Below, in pieces: positions 1 to 12,533 of a DNA stretch of 64,000 nt. The stretch lies in NCBI RefSeq assembly GCF_049243985.1, contig NC_135375.1, positions 52,092,174 through 52,156,173 of the forward strand, written 5' to 3'. Under the pieces are notes generated by a model. That model had not been told where the DNA came from and made no database searches. It worked only from the letters and a program-made list of their open reading frames with translations. Position 1 is the stretch's first letter; every line of letters begins with the position of its first letter. Origin of the DNA: Paroedura picta (taxonomy: Eukaryota > Chordata > Lepidosauria > Squamata > Gekkonidae). A program made the position numbers and the translations under genes.

Positions 1-64
1 CTATTGCATGGAATCATTGCACTGTAATTTATCTCCCTCTTTAAATAAAGTTGTAATAAACTGG
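1..64 (+). other. Possible 3' end of an upstream gene (two AATAAA signals)
   Basis: AATAAA occurs at 44-49 and 55-60. In mammals AP3S1 lies directly upstream of LVRN in the same orientation, so this could be the end of its 3' UTR. That rests on gene order only; no coding sequence is visible. Confidence 0.25.
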
Positions 65-350
65 ACTACAGCATTTATTTGATACGTATATTTCCAGTTC
101 TTTTGAAAAGCTAGTGGTCATGTTCTTACCCTAACCGAAGATGAGTATTCTGTGGTTTAAAAAAATTAAGCAAATTTTGATGAGAAGTTGATTCACCTTT
201 TGAATGACGACCAATCAAATTCTTCCAAACTGTCTGCATCAATATGCTTTCTTACATAATACATTCCTCTTTCATCAGTCATGCAAAGAACAGTGCTTGG
301 CAATAAGGCCCATCTGCGTGAGATTCTGCTGTACGCGCTCTGCGCGGCTG
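65..350. other. Unannotated AT-rich intergenic DNA
   Basis: No exon, repeat family or regulatory motif was recognised. The small open frames here have no recognisable similarity. Confidence 0.4.
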
Positions 351-354
351 CCGG

Positions 355-640
355 GGATTCCCTTTCCCGGCGGCCTGACGCAGCGAGAGGCATGAAGCGC
401 CTCTCGCCGCGTCAGGGTGCCAGCAAGGGAGCAACTGCGAGCCGTGCTATGCGCGGCTCACAGTTGCTTCCTTGTCGGCAGGGCGGGAATCAGCCGGGCC
501 AATCGGTAGGCACTTTGGTCTGTCTGGAAGAAGGGGCCAATCAGGCCCCTTCCTCATCACAGACAAAGCCCGCCCTAACTCCTCCCACCAAGCTCTTAGT
601 GGATTATTTAGTCCGCGGCGCCCGTGGCGCCGCGGGCGTG
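355..640. repeat. GC-rich cluster of four hairpins, probable composite DNA element
   Basis: Four inverted repeats follow each other: 374-416 (arms about 18 bp, one mismatch), 424-474 (arms 21 bp, two mismatches), 480-576 (outer arms AGGGCGGG and CCCGCCCT, inner arms around AGGGGCC) and 612-636 (arms 11 bp around a 3-base loop). The block is far more GC-rich than its surroundings. Family unknown. Confidence 0.6.
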
Positions 641-654
641 TTAAGGATATATTA

Positions 655-795
655 AGGAAACAGCATCCTGCCCTCCTCCAAGTGACAACCTTTCAAATAC
701 TTAAAGAGGGCTATAATGTCCCCTCTCAACCTCCTTTTCTCCAGGCTGAATATGCCCAAGTCCCTCAACCTATCTTCATAGGGCTTGGTCCCTTG
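655..795 (-). mobile_element. CR1 LINE fragment
   Basis: The minus strand reads the CR1 3' coding tail ([20 protein letters not shown], then a low-complexity run to [13 protein letters not shown]), the same segment as in the plus-strand copy at 2424. Confidence 0.75.
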
Positions 796-800
796 GACCA

Positions 801-2300
801 AGCAAAAACAAGTAAATTCATTTGAAAATGTTTTCTACCTGTGAAGAAAAAAGTTCAGTATACAGTACTGTATTTTGCAGGACCGTACAAGAAACAACTG
901 GCTTTTTTGAAGTCAGAGAACTCAGCAAGCATGTCACTAAAAAGTTAAGTGGTTTCTAGTTCAGCAACTCATTTTAACACTTTGGAATGCAACTCACATT
1001 TTGGTTTGGTGCTTTAGAAAAACAAATCAGGTAAACCCATGAATTTTGATGTGGAAACATCTTACGCTGCATGCACAGCAAAGCTATGCAAAAGGAAGCT
1101 GCTACGGAAGTGGGGGGAGTGAAAGGGAACTCTTGTGAGGTTTGGGAGTGCACCGGAATTAGGGTAGCCAGCCGAGCACTGCACTGTCCTGAGCCTCCAG
1201 CCTCCTTTAGCCCATCCCCACCCAGGAGGTCGCTCTTACCTGACCAGGGCGCTCTTTGCAGGAGTGCCACCATCACCAGCAGCCACTGCACCGCCGCTCT
1301 GCTGCTCTACCTACCCAGGGAAAGAGACCAGCCCCTCCTGGTCCTGCAGCCAAGTGCCAGTGGATCATGCAGCTGCCTTGGTTCAGGTTGCTGAATATCT
1401 GGCTGATCCCAAAGCGGATGGGCTCACCATTGCTCTGGTAGGAGTGGTGCACCACTAAGTGATGTATAGACCCACTCTGAGGAGGGTGACATTGTCCCTG
1501 CCTTTGTGCCCTTTGCCTCCTCCCTTTTACAAAGGAGAGGGTTTAAAAAAATATGTGGAGCTTTGATGATCTCACTCCACTTTTTCCTGAAGAGGTAAAA
1601 AGGTAGCTAGAAGTGAAGAAAGGAGAGGCTGGGGAAGAGGTGGAGGATGAAAAAGCGCCCAGCAAGCTGAGGCTGACATGTTTTTCCATACACATCTTAC
1701 GCAAAAATCCAATTCTCACACAAAAACATTTAGATCAGACAGTCTTCACATTTAAGAGTAACCAGATGCTTGGCTCTTGTTTAGAATTCAACATCTAACA
1801 AATCACTATTTATTCAGATTTGTCTTTTGCACCAAGGTTCCCTCTCTTATGAAACTTTATGGAAGTCACAGGTTGAGGTGCTTTGGCCCATTTTAACACT
1901 GCAATCCCCAGCATATATAGAAAAAAGAGCAAAGCTAAATTGCATAGTGCCTCAGAAGGCAGGGAAGATCACACAGTGTTCTTGGCAAGCTATGTCAACT
2001 CAGTTCTAGGGAAAATTGAAGCTTAAATGTACTGATATTCAAAACATACCAGATGTAATCTTCTCCTCTTCAGAACTTTAACTGCAAGTAGAAAGGCGGT
2101 GTTTCTTTATTTGAACCGGATCAGTCATAATTAGACCTGTAAGATACCCTATGCAAATCCATGCAAAATAAAAGTTTTGCAAAACATATTCTGCCAGTTA
2201 AAACAAAAGCAAAAAAACTTGCTTGCTTAGCAAAACCCAGTTGGTTTCCAAATGTACCTGCTCCTTTCCACATGTCTTCAGATAGGCATATCTTTATCCA
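801..2300. other. Unannotated intergenic DNA
   Basis: Nothing was recognised. A GC-richer patch at about 1080-1460 has overlapping open frames on both strands, with no similarity I can name and no splice structure. Confidence 0.4.
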
Positions 2301-2359
2301 TTGTTGTTCCTCTATATATTTGTGAAACAGCCTAGGGGGTGGGATGTGTCTGGCTGTCC

Positions 2360-2415
2360 AAGTTGGAATAGGGCCAATCAGGGTGCAGCCAACTTTATCC
2401 TGATTGGCCTATATA
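2360..2415. repeat. Short inverted repeat (GGCCAATCAGG arms)
   Basis: AGGGCCAATCAGG and CCTGATTGGCCT are separated by about 18 bases and followed by a TATATA run. Similar CCAATCA arms occur in the hairpin cluster near 535-550. Confidence 0.45.
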
Positions 2416-2423
2416 TATATAGG

Positions 2424-2837
2424 ACCAAGCCCTATGAAGATAGGTTGAGGGACTTGGGAATGTTCAGCCTGGAGAAAAGGAGGTTGAGAGGGGACATGAT
2501 AGCCCTCTTTAAGTATTTGAAAGGTTGTCATTTGGAGGAGGGCAGGATGCTGTTCCCGTTGGCTGCAGGGGAAAGGATATGCAGTAATGGGCTTAAACTA
2601 CAAGTACACCGATATAGGCTAGATATCAGGAAAAAGTTTTTCACAGTCAAAGTAGTTCAGCCGTGGAATAGGCTGCCTAAGGAGGTGGTGAGCTCCCCCT
2701 CACTGGAAGTCTTCAAGCAAAGGTTGGATACACACTTTTCTTGGATGCTTTAGGATGCTTAGGGCTAATCCTGCATTGAGCAGGGGGTTGGACTAGATGG
2801 CCTGTATGGCCCCTTCCAATTCTATGATTCTATGAGG
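2424..2837 (+). mobile_element. CR1 LINE, 5'-truncated 3' end
   Basis: The open frame gives the CR1 tail: [19 protein letters not shown], then [15 protein letters not shown], then SNGLKLQVHRYRLDIRKKFF, then WNRLPKEVV. The 3' UTR ends with the CR1-type short repeat ATTCTATGATTCTATG. Confidence 0.88.
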
Positions 2838-2889
2838 ATTCTTTAATATAGTTAATAGTATTTGAAAGAAAAATGCATATTTTTGTTTA

Positions 2890-3118
2890 CTTCATTTATA
2901 TCACATCCTTCTCTCCAATGGGCACCCAAAGCAGCTTACATCATCCTCTTCTGCTCCTGTTTACCCTCTGAACAACCCCATGAGATAGCTTAGGCTGAGA
3001 GAGTGCAACTGGTTCAAGGTCATCCAGCAAGCTTCCATAATGCATGTTGGGGTTCGAACCTGGGTCTTCTAGATATTAGACCGACATTCTTAATCACTAT
3101 GCTACACTAGCTCTCTTT
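2890..3118 (-). mobile_element. tRNA-derived SINE (MIR-like organisation)
   Basis: On the minus strand a tRNA-like head (TAGCATAGTGATTAAGA, then the box B sequence GGTTCGAACC) is followed by GCTTGCTGGATGACCTTG and a tail AAGCTGCTTTGGGTGCCCA. It is the same family as the copies at 3376, 17310, 28540 and 47130. Confidence 0.6.
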
Positions 3119-3169
3119 AATATAATGGGATGTGCTTCAGTTACATCAAAAAATTGAGTTGTTCCTTTA

Positions 3170-3372
3170 GGGTTGTCAGCCTCCAGGTGGGGCCTGGAGA
3201 TCTTCCAGAATTACAGTTGATCTGCAGACTACAGAGATCATTTCCCCTGGAGAGAATGGCTGCCTTGGAGTATGACCTTTATGGCACTATACCTGGTTGA
3301 GATCCTTCCTTAAACCTCACCCTCCCTAAGTTCCAACCCCAAACCTCAAGGAGTTGCCCAGAGTTGGCAACC
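3170..3372. mobile_element. Short DNA element with GGTTGyCAACCTCCAGG-type ends
   Basis: The left end GGTTGTCAGCCTCCAGG and right end GAGTTGGCAACC are inverted. The body (GATCTCCAG-type blocks, CATTTCCCCTGGAGA) matches a repeat I remember as common in lizard genomes. Superfamily not determined. Confidence 0.5.
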
Positions 3373-3375
3373 AAT

Positions 3376-3490
3376 TTGGTACAGTGGTTAAAGTGTCAGA
3401 CTAGAACCTGGGAATCCTAGGTTCAATTCCCCATTCTGGAATGGAAGTTTGCTGGGTGACCTTGCATAGGTTCATTGGTAGCTGCTAGTC
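3376..3490 (+). mobile_element. tRNA-derived SINE fragment
   Basis: The head (GGTACAGTGGTTAAAGTGTC) and box B-like GGTTCAATTCC are followed by TTGCTGGGTGACCTTGC. It is in the opposite orientation to the copy at 2890. Confidence 0.55.
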
Positions 3491-6400
3491 ATGGTGACTA
3501 AAGCTAATTTATCAAATCCAGAGGCAGGAAACATATCAATGCTAGGAGACAACGCTAGAGAAGGCCTTGGCCTCTATGTCTGGTTTGTTATGTCCTCTAG
3601 GCCCTAGGGCTTTGTAGCTGAAACCAAATCTCCTTTATGGAAAAACCTTAATCATACTTTCATGAATTAAAAACAGTCCTGAAGTTTAGAAGGCTTCTTG
3701 TTTTAGTTGTACACAGCATACAGTATGTTGCTGCATTATTTTGTTTTGCCATAAGTGTACATGGAAGAGAAGAAAAATTAAAATTAAAGTATGCAAAGTA
3801 CAGAGAGAACCTGCCATCAGTGGCTACCTCACTCAATTCTTAAACTCTATTTTCTTTTATAATTTATGGAAGTATTTGTCCTCATGTGATCCAGCCTTAG
3901 TTGCAAAATAGCTGGCTAGCCAAAAAAGGATATGCATGATGTCTAATACTAGCTATTGTTAAAACTATGCGGGGGGGAGGTGGTTAGCACAGATGTAGTC
4001 AGAATTAAGTAACAGTTAAAATGGGCATGGCAATTTAAAAAGTCTGTAAAAAATGACGGCTTATAGATGTACCCTTGTTGAACTGAATGGGCTGTGGGCA
4101 TTCAGTGAAGAAGATAGTTTCAGAGAGGAGCTGTGTTGATCTCCAGTAAAACAGTTATGTTTGAGTCCAGTAGCATCCCAAGTGACAAAGAAAATTTATC
4201 CAAGCTGAGATCTGTCTCTGTCACAAGTGCCTCTTAATGTCACTGCCATTAATAATAAAAATAAAATTTAAATTACCTGGGATTTTTCTTCCATGCTTCC
4301 ACTTTCCTAGCTTACATCACATATGGGCTACAGATGCTTTGCTGTTAAAATAACAGCCTAAGGGGTGGGTGGGTGGATACTGGGCATGGCTTGTCCAAGG
4401 TAGGGTCCAAACAGGATGTGCTTCACACCCACTCAGGAATTTGTTCTGATAGGAGGCGGCTCCTGGCAGCAGCACCATTGAACAGTGTCAAGGAGGGCCC
4501 GGGGGATGGGGGGGGGGAAAGCCTTCTCCAGTCTGTGTGACCATTTAACTCTCCCAGTGAAGGGGAGGAGCCTGGCTGGTGTGGCCTGCCGAGCCTTTGG
4601 CAGGCTGCACCAGTCCAATTCTGTTCAGGGGATGGAGAGAGTGCTCTGGGGGAGCTCCGAACTGGGGCCACCTTGGTGGTTGCAAAGATGTGGGGAATGG
4701 ATTGTTCCATATAAGCTGAAATGGCCATGCATTCATCTCTGATAGAACTATGGGCTTTTATGGGGAAAAGGTAGCAATTCTCAGAAAATAATTCATAATT
4801 AATCTTGTCAGTCCCAGTGTGACATGATCAAAGCCCTTCTTTTCAGTGTTGTGGAATGAATCTAACGGCAGGGATGTTTGTGTGTTTGTTGACTTGACAG
4901 CACTTAAAACATGCATCACAATAGGCATGCTTACAGTATTTCTAGGTCTCTTCCTTTCATGTACACACTATTATTATTCTGCTTCCTGTGTCAGGTTGCC
5001 TGCTGAGTCTCCTCGTGCTTCTTGATCTCTTCCTACAATCACTTCGTTCCTAGCAATTTCTTTTCTTACAAATTTCATAAATGTTATCGCTAAACTGGAT
5101 GTCGTCAATCACAAATCAGACTTTAACCACCTTATCTGAAGAGGCAGAAATACTATTCCCTCATTATTCCATTGATTTCTTTCCTGTCTATAGTATAATC
5201 CTAACCATGCTTTTTGCTTGTAAAAATGAAGAGCTTTCTTCATATCTTTATTGTGCAGGCCACCCCTATTCTAAAACGAGACAAAAGATTGGTTTACATC
5301 ACTTTTCAAATACTGTTATTCTGCACGTGACTTTGTCTCCCCGTCCCCACAACACTATATAGCTAGACTTTTAAAATGAGCAGAACATTTACAGAGGAGA
5401 TGGTGCTACTTCACATGAGCCACCAAAGCAGCTAATAAATTAAAACATAATAAAGTCATCGCCTCACAAAAAAACCACATTAAAACAATTTAAAACGTAG
5501 CTAAAATACATATAAAAATTGGTGCTCATTCATGTTCCTATTGTAGTTTTATGTCATCAGAACAGTGTGAGTTAGAATATTAGAACTTAACACCAATGCC
5601 AAATTAAAACTGAGCCTCAATGGTATCAAGTCATAGACTGCATCTAGGCTCCCCACCAGCTCCACTGGTCTGCACTGCAGATACCCCTTCTGGCATTACT
5701 TGCTGCTGCCACTCTCTGCCCCTCACCCTCTTTCATCATACATGCATAATTGCACAGCATGACAGTGCTGGTGCCTCCATGGACCAGAACTTCTTCTTTC
5801 CCATTATCAGTGCAGATGAGCTGTGAAGGGGAAAGTACCATTTAAATGGTTATAAGGGGAGAATTGCATGCAGTAGCAAGCCGCCCTGAACCCTTGTGAA
5901 AGTGGAGGCTGGCTGTGGCTCCCTCCTCAATAGTGGCTGTAGGTAGAGTGTTTTGATGGATATTTCCCTACAACCCCTCCCCCCACCATAATTCTCCCTG
6001 TGAACCAGATCCAAGGGTTCTTTTTGATCTGATTTAAAAGGAGAAGGCAACATGTCAGAATGAGCATGAAGTTGTGAGGACATTCCCTTTAAATCCAGGG
6101 GCTTCTGGCTCTACACAATGGGGGAAAAACACCCTGTGGAAGCAGCCCTGGTATCAGAAGTTAGTGCATGGCTCTGCAGCCTGACTACCATAGGGAGGGG
6201 TGGCAGTATTGGTCCAGTGTGTGTCCAATGCATCTTAAGGATCACGGTGCAACCAAGATTAATGAGCACTCAATAAAATAATTGTTCTGCTAAAAGAAGG
6301 CAAGCCAAAATTGCTTTTTTTGTACAACAGATTGCTTTAAAGGACAGCAAACGCAAACAAGGAAGGGACTCAAGAGTTCTAAACAAGCAAGACAGTCTCT

Positions 6401-7930
6401 TGGTGGATGGCAGCAACAACCAGCCCAGTTTCTTTTGAAACCACAGTTCTCACTCAGCATTCCTCAAGGGCTTCAGAGTTCCAAGCTGTGGCCTTCACAG
6501 ACATTAGCGTCCTTGCGCCCCTTTGCACAGACCATAGAGACTTTATTTTCTCCTACAACACGGTGAACTGTGGCTATATTCACATATTCCTTTTCAGCTG
6601 AGGAGGTTGCTGCCCTGTTTGGCTTTCATTCATGTTTGTTTTCCAATGACTTTTTCTGAACTAACTTTATAGTCAAAATAAGATACGCTGTGATATTGGC
6701 TTGCTATATTTGTAGGTTTGGAGTAACCAAAGAATAGCACCTTAGAACTAGACAGGACTGGGGCTTTTTCTTAAGACTGAAAAGATAAATGAACATCTTG
6801 GTCCTGGCTTCTCATGTTCAAAGGAAAGTATGTAACAATTACTGTTTTTCTTTTGCGTTTAAGAACCACCTCCAAGGTTAGAAAAGGACAAATAGGGTGA
6901 TTAATGCACTTCAGAGTACTTCAATGTGTTTTCATTTTTGTTTGCTTTGATTGTGAATGCTTCGTCTGTGAGCCAAATATGATGTGTAGAGCTGCATGAC
7001 ATTCTTGGATTTCCTGTGCACGGAGGGAGTGAACAGAAAAAATTGAGCTTTCCAGACTCTTCAGTTGTCACATTATTTTCTGGCAGCAGATTTTCAAGTC
7101 TGATCTTGATTTTGTGTAACTCTTACATCCTTTTTACAGCTAAGGGCAGTTCATGACAACCTACTCTTGACAGTTCACGTAACCACCAGTGAGCATCTGG
7201 TCGGGGTCCATGGCCGGCACAAGAGAATTCTGTTCAGAAGCACAGGGAAACAGACACCTGGAAGGCTCATTAGGACACACTCCCTGTAACCGTCTGCTAG
7301 GAGACCCCAGGAGATAGTAGAATGTGGATTTCAATGTATTGCGCCAAAACAAATTTCTTCAGTCCACCTAAGTTTGTTTACTGGCTTTCGATCTTTATTG
7401 CTGACTGTCAAGAGGATGAGAGGAGAATGAAGAAGATAACGAGGTAATAGGTTGTAGATAAATGTCAGTTTCCTTCTGAAGAACTTTCACACAGTTTTTA
7501 TTGTTGTTTTCAATGACAGCAATTATTTCAACTGGATTAAAAAAAACATAAGAGTAAACAGAGTCTATAATGTTTACTCTCACAAACACACACAAACTCA
7601 GAGCCCAGCTGTCTAAAAGAGAAGAATGGGGGAGGGAAGGCTGCAGAAAAACGGAGACAATGCTAATAGATTTCAGAAACCCGCCCTGTAGCTTCGGTGC
7701 CACTGGTTTTGAGTCATAGCTGCTAACAACTTGCCAACAAATACACAATACCTTTGAGGAACAAGCTGTTCAGAAATGGAGGCAGCAAACCCCAATCTGA
7801 GGGATGGGGGTGGGAATTAGACTCGCATGGAATGGCAACAAGCCCTTGTATTTAAATGTGGGTTTACTTCAGCTGTAAGGAAAACAAGGGGTGGGGATGG
7901 TGGCCTTTTAAAAAACCCAAAGGAGTTAGC
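3491..7930. other. Intergenic DNA, no gene recognised
   Basis: At about 4110-4200 there is a fragment of the GAGTCCAGTAGCAC repeat seen again at 19765 and 35690. A block at 4370-4440 (GGGCATGGCTTGTCC) resembles an arm of the fold-back at 14131. The rest shows no exon-like or repeat structure I can name. Confidence 0.4.
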
Positions 7931-7950
7931 TCATGGGTAACTGAGGGGAC

Positions 7951-8243
7951 TAGAAGAGCCTCTTGTGGCACAGAGTGGTAAGGCAGCAGAAATGCTGTCT
8001 GAAGCTGTCTGCCCATGAGGCTGGGAGTTCGATCCCAGCAGCCAGCTCAATGTTGACTCAGCCTTCCATCCTTCCAAGGTCAGTAAAATGAGTACCCAGC
8101 TTGCTGGGGGGTAAATGGTAATGACTGGGGAAGGCACTGGCAAACCACCCCGTATTGAGTCTGCCATGAAAACGCTAGAGGGCGTCACCCCAAGGGTCAG
8201 ACATGACCCGGTGCTTGCACAGGGGATACCTTTACCTTTTACC
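7951..8243 (+). mobile_element. Sauria-type tRNA SINE, full length, copy A
   Basis: It has a tRNA head (GCCTCTTGTGGCACAGAGTGG; box B GGGAGTTCGATCCCAGC), a core (TGACTCAGCCTTCCATCC) and a Bov-B-like tail ending TACCTTTACC. It is flanked by a perfect 13-bp target duplication TAACTGAGGGGAC at 7938-7950 and 8244-8256. Confidence 0.88.
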
Positions 8244-8256
8244 TAACTGAGGGGAC

Positions 8257-9105
8257 ATTATAGTGAGTGGGGGAAAATAGATTTGAATAGGCTGATCTTC
8301 TTGTGAGGCCTCAATCTCTGTTTCATCATTAAAAGTGATAAGGATTAGTGTGCATTTAAGTGGTTATGATGATCCTTGAAGTGTCCAGGGACCTACATGG
8401 CTCAGATCTAAAACTGACTCCTGGATTATGCATTTGCCAACCATTCCATATGTTAATGGTTAGATCAGACTCAGTGTATTCTCCTATTTCAGTTTATTTC
8501 CAGTCACCATCTTTTATTCTTCTTTGAGTATAAGGTACTCATAATTTAAATTGTATTTTAATATGTCCTTATCACAATAATTTGTAAGGAGTTAGTTCAA
8601 GGTCAGTGTAATTTTTAAAAAGACCCTGACATTGTGTGTCTGAAGAAATTAGCTTAAGATAAAGAATTAGATTTAAAAACAAAAATTGCCTGCTTTCTTT
8701 TATCCAGACTGGAAAACAGAGAAACACAAAGAGCCAAGCATTATTTCCATAACTGGAATTTAATAGTGTCTTTTTTTTAAGCTGCTGGAATGTATGAATG
8801 GAAGGACTCCTTAATCTAATCTATTTATTACCCCATGACAGACTTGATTTGGGCCAATTAGTGTTTACATTGAACTGAAATTTTGCCCAGCTCAACAGGG
8901 TAAATTATAGTGGTCTTATTTATAGTTCCTCAAAAGTCTTCTGATCTTGATGTCTGCCACTAGAGCTGAACACATGTGGCTTGTGTAAAATCACAGCAAA
9001 AACTTTTATTTTTGTTTTTAAGAAACTGCTCCATCTCCATCAAAAAACTGTGTTTGAAGGTTGAGCAGGGGGGACTGGCTTTTTAATGCTTACTAGGGCA
9101 ATACA
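8257..9105. other. Unannotated AT-rich intergenic DNA
   Basis: No recognisable coding, repeat or RNA feature. Confidence 0.4.
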
Positions 9106-9109
9106 TGTT

Positions 9110-9241
9110 TTTTTGCGAGCTTAAATGGATTTGGGAGCTTAAATGGACTCCGGGGAATGGTAGAGGACAGGAAAACCTGGAGGATCATTGTCCATGGGGT
9201 CATGATGGGTCGGACATGACTTCGCAACAAACAACAACAAC
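9110..9241 (+). mobile_element. SINE or LINE 3' fragment
   Basis: The sequence GGCCTGGAGG-like, CATTGTCCATGGGGTCATG, GGGTCGGACATGACTTCGC, then AACAACAACAA, is a retroposon 3' end. The related GTCCGACC/GACACGACT block occurs at the Bov-B fragment near 24.2 kb. Confidence 0.5.
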
Positions 9242-9460
9242 ATGGGTTTAAAATTTTAGATCTGATAGAGAAACACTACCATACATATTGCAGATATTAT
9301 TTGACAGATTAACAGATTGCTTGTCTGTGGCTCAGAGAGCATTTGTCCAGAAATCCTGTCTTAAAACCTTTCTGGGAACAGAAGCTCCATCTTTTATGGT
9401 AAATATTGTTTTACGATTAGTAAAGTGACTCAAACATTATGAACAGCTAGTGGGTTATAG

Positions 9461-9742
9461 CAGTGGTCCCCAACCTTTTTATCACCGGGGACCACTCAAC
9501 GCCTTTTACTGAGGCCCAGTGGGGGGGGGGTAATTTACTCCTCTACTCTCAACCACTGCCATAACGCTCTCTGATCACTATGGTAATGTTTAAACATCCC
9601 TTCAAAATAAGATAAGACATGCCACAACTATGAAGTGTGTTGTAAAGGGCTGGGGGGGGGGGGAGAAGGCATCCTTCGGGGCCCACCTCCAATTAGTCGA
9701 AGGACCACATGTGGTCCACGGCCCACAGGTTGGGGATCGCTA
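9461..9742. mobile_element. hAT-type non-autonomous element
   Basis: The left end CAGTGGTCCCCAACCTTTTT and right end GGTTGGGGATCGCTA are inverted. A perfect 8-bp duplication GGTTATAG lies at 9453-9460 and 9743-9750, as expected for hAT. No transposase remains. Confidence 0.8.
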
Positions 9743-9750
9743 GGTTATAG

Positions 9751-10430
9751 GAGTGTTGGTGGTAGATTTCTGAAGCCATTTTGGGAAATAAAATACAAAT
9801 AACGTGATCTTTTGTGCATGTTCGGTGTTGTCCTCAATTCATTAAAACAGCATTTCAATACCAAAGAGGAGGTGAAGACAATCATGCAACTGTGAAGAAG
9901 GACCTACTACCATAAGAGTTTGCCACACCACTACACTGGGTGCCTTCCCCAGAGCTATCACTGCCCGCTCACATTTGAACAAGCAGTCTTCAGTACTGAC
10001 ACTGTTCCTGTAGCTTGTGGGTATTGGGTATGCAAATTCAGCATGACCAGCACTTGACAAACAACACTCCATCTTGAAGTACCATTGTACTCATAGGTGA
10101 AATGTAAAGGCTCCACTGCTAGCACAGATATGCATGTATTTGGATGAAATAGTTTCAGTGAGAAGTCCATCTATTCCTAAACTTGACATCCTGACCTATT
10201 GCTTACAACCTAAAACAGTTTTCAGAAGCAAAAAGGGAGGGATTAAAATTGTGTGCTCCTTGTGCACCAACCCCAGACCCACCAGAGCCATTACGCCTAT
10301 TCAACAGGTCTTAACAGTTGTTAACAAACAATAACCATCTTTTTGAGCAAATGAAGCTGTCCTGCTGAGAGGCTATGGAAGTCAGTATTGTCTGCTGTGA
10401 GTGGTAGCAGCTTTCTAAGATTTCCAAAAA
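9751..10430. other. Unannotated intergenic DNA
   Basis: Short open frames on both strands have no recognisable similarity and no splice-site support. Confidence 0.4.
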
Positions 10431-10439
10431 GGTCTGCCT

Positions 10440-10530
10440 TATGCTTTTATCCTGAAATGTTGGGGATTGAACCCAGGACCTTCTGCAGACATTATCAGAT
10501 GCTCTGCCACTGAGCCATAAGCCCTCTCTA
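10440..10530 (-). mobile_element. tRNA(Ala)-like SINE head, fragment
   Basis: The minus strand reads GGCTCAGTGGCAGAGCATCT and, further on, GGTTCAATCCCC. It is the same family as the plus-strand copy at 45291. Confidence 0.6.
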
Positions 10531-10639
10531 AAAGACTGATCTACAGGGATCAGAATTCAAGCTGTTTAGGAATGAAGAATGCAGCAATTGTCTTTTTATG
10601 ATTTTAAGATTCAAAATAATGTTATGAACATTAATGCAT

Positions 10640-10715
10640 GTCATAGTTTTAATCTGTAAACCACCCTGAACCTTTGAGGAACGGTGGCATACAAATGGAA
10701 ATAATATAATAACAA
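10640..10715 (+). mobile_element. LINE 3' tail remnant
   Basis: TAAACCACCCTGAACC followed by GGAACGGTGGCATACAAAT and an AATAATA-type tail is the 3' end shared by CR1/L2-clade LINEs here (compare 34600, 39260 and 54120). Confidence 0.5.
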
Positions 10716-12210
10716 TATTCCCACTATTCACCACTATACTTATACAAAAGCTAGCAAAAAATAGTGAAAGCTGAGTTTGATGCAAAAACTTATGACTTGT
10801 CTCTCATTACTGTGAACAAACACAGCTACAATATTCAGGCCTGGTACCTGTACACCATTTTTGATTTGACAGTGATCTTAAGGCTGAATCAGGGCAGGAA
10901 GAATAAGAGTTCTTACTTTACTGGTATTCTTTCTATTGTTTATTTGAGACTATCCAACTATTTAAATTAAGTGGAAACTGCTGCTTGGACTTCATGAACA
11001 TTCTACAAGTGATCTGAGTTGGAACAACAGGTTCCCCCGAATGGAAAAAGAACACTGGAAAGATCACAAACATCTGTCTGTTTGTCATCATCATCATATG
11101 CCTTCAATTTAGACTAAACAAAGGATAACTTTGGATCCAAATGACTACTCTCCTCTATGGGTGGTGTGACAATTTATATGGTAGTTATTGAATCTATGAA
11201 CTTTTTTTCTGGCAAATCAATTTGAGATTCTCAAAAAGGGAAATGCAGTGAACAGCATAGTTATTTGCTCTATCAGCTAATTCATGTCTGAACACATGCT
11301 TCCACTAAGCCAAAGACTTCTTATTCTCTAGCTGTGCTGATGGCAAATCTACTAATAACAGATCCTGGAAATGAACAGGAGGAACCTTTTAAAAAAAGGA
11401 ATAGGAGGAATGGAACATGATGCATGAGTAAAGAGATGAGAACAAGGACTTTATCACAGGCTTATGATTCATTGATCTGAACAGGTAAGGGTCATCTCAA
11501 TTTGAATTTTTGATGCTACGATTTAATTTATCTGATTTGGTTCCGAAGGTGATTCAGTGGATATGTGGCCTTCCATGGAATATTGAGTTTCTCACCTTCT
11601 TCCCTCGTTGCAGGCTTTGGGGACTCTCTTGAGCCCTAGGAGCAGGACTGCAGAAGGAGGATGAAGAGAAAGTAGCAATCTCATAAGTACTGAAAGGAGT
11701 TAATATTTATTAGTGACTTGCTAGGTCAGTGACGGTGGATGAAATGTATCACCTCTTCACAAATCCAGATGAAATAGGTAGGGTTTGGCTATTTCTGTAC
11801 TAGTTAAATCAAATTCTTCTAGATGTGCCAAGTGTGAAAATGAGTGCTTGCTGTCCACAGCCTGTGGGGCAGAATCCAGCAGCCTTTTGTAATTAAAGAA
11901 CCAATCATTGAAACTCAAAACAGGAGATCAACCAGCAGCCAGTACTTGCATAACTGAAAATATATAGCTTATCTTTAATGATATACTGCTTAATAATTCA
12001 TATACATATACTGCTTAATAATTCATAAACTTCTTCAGCCCAAGCACTGGTTGTTGTGAGCTGTTTACTGGCTGGTTCTTTCATAATTTGTGAACTGATT
12101 CTTGGCAACATGTAATCATGCTCTTTCATCCTTGAAGGTGGCATTCTTGTATTCATAACTCTGGTGAGCTGGTCAGTGAGATGGGGGAAAAAAGAGTATG
12201 TTACCTAGGT
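10716..12210. other. Unannotated intergenic DNA with a short tandem duplication
   Basis: The only structure seen is ATATACTGCTTAATAATTCAT in two copies at about 11982-12029. No coding exon was recognised. Confidence 0.4.
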
Positions 12211-12533
12211 CAGGCTTTCTCAACCAGGGTTTCGTGAAAGCCCTGGAAGGGTTTCCAAATAGGTGTGTGTTAATTCATTTTTAATATATTTTTTTAATTT
12301 CTTAAACATTTATCAGGTGATATGACCATACATGGTCATGTCACACTGCCTCCCCCTACCTAAATGACAAGAGATGGGCCTGGATGGGGTGGGAAGGGTA
12401 GGGGCCCTGGGTGGGCACGTACACAGCTATGCTTCCCAATCATATTGTGCATGACTGTGCCACTTCTGATGTTTTTCGAAGCCTGAAGAATGTTTCAGGG
12501 GTTTCTCAATGGTAAAAAAGTTGAGGAATGCTG
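12211..12533. mobile_element. hAT-type non-autonomous element, degraded
   Basis: The left end CAGGCTTTCTCAACCAGGGT and right end AAAGTTGAGGAATGCTG are inverted. The flanks ACCTAGGT and ATCTAGAT match at 6 of 8 positions, consistent with an old 8-bp target duplication. Confidence 0.6.

Noticed and set aside
2301-2753. A 150-codon open frame that could be taken for a gene
   Set aside because: From 2424 it is the tail of a CR1 LINE, with the CR1 3' end directly after it.
7951-8243. A tRNA gene (good box A and box B sequences)
   Set aside because: The tRNA-like part is the head of a SINE with a full core, tail and target duplication, and it does not fold into an intact tRNA.
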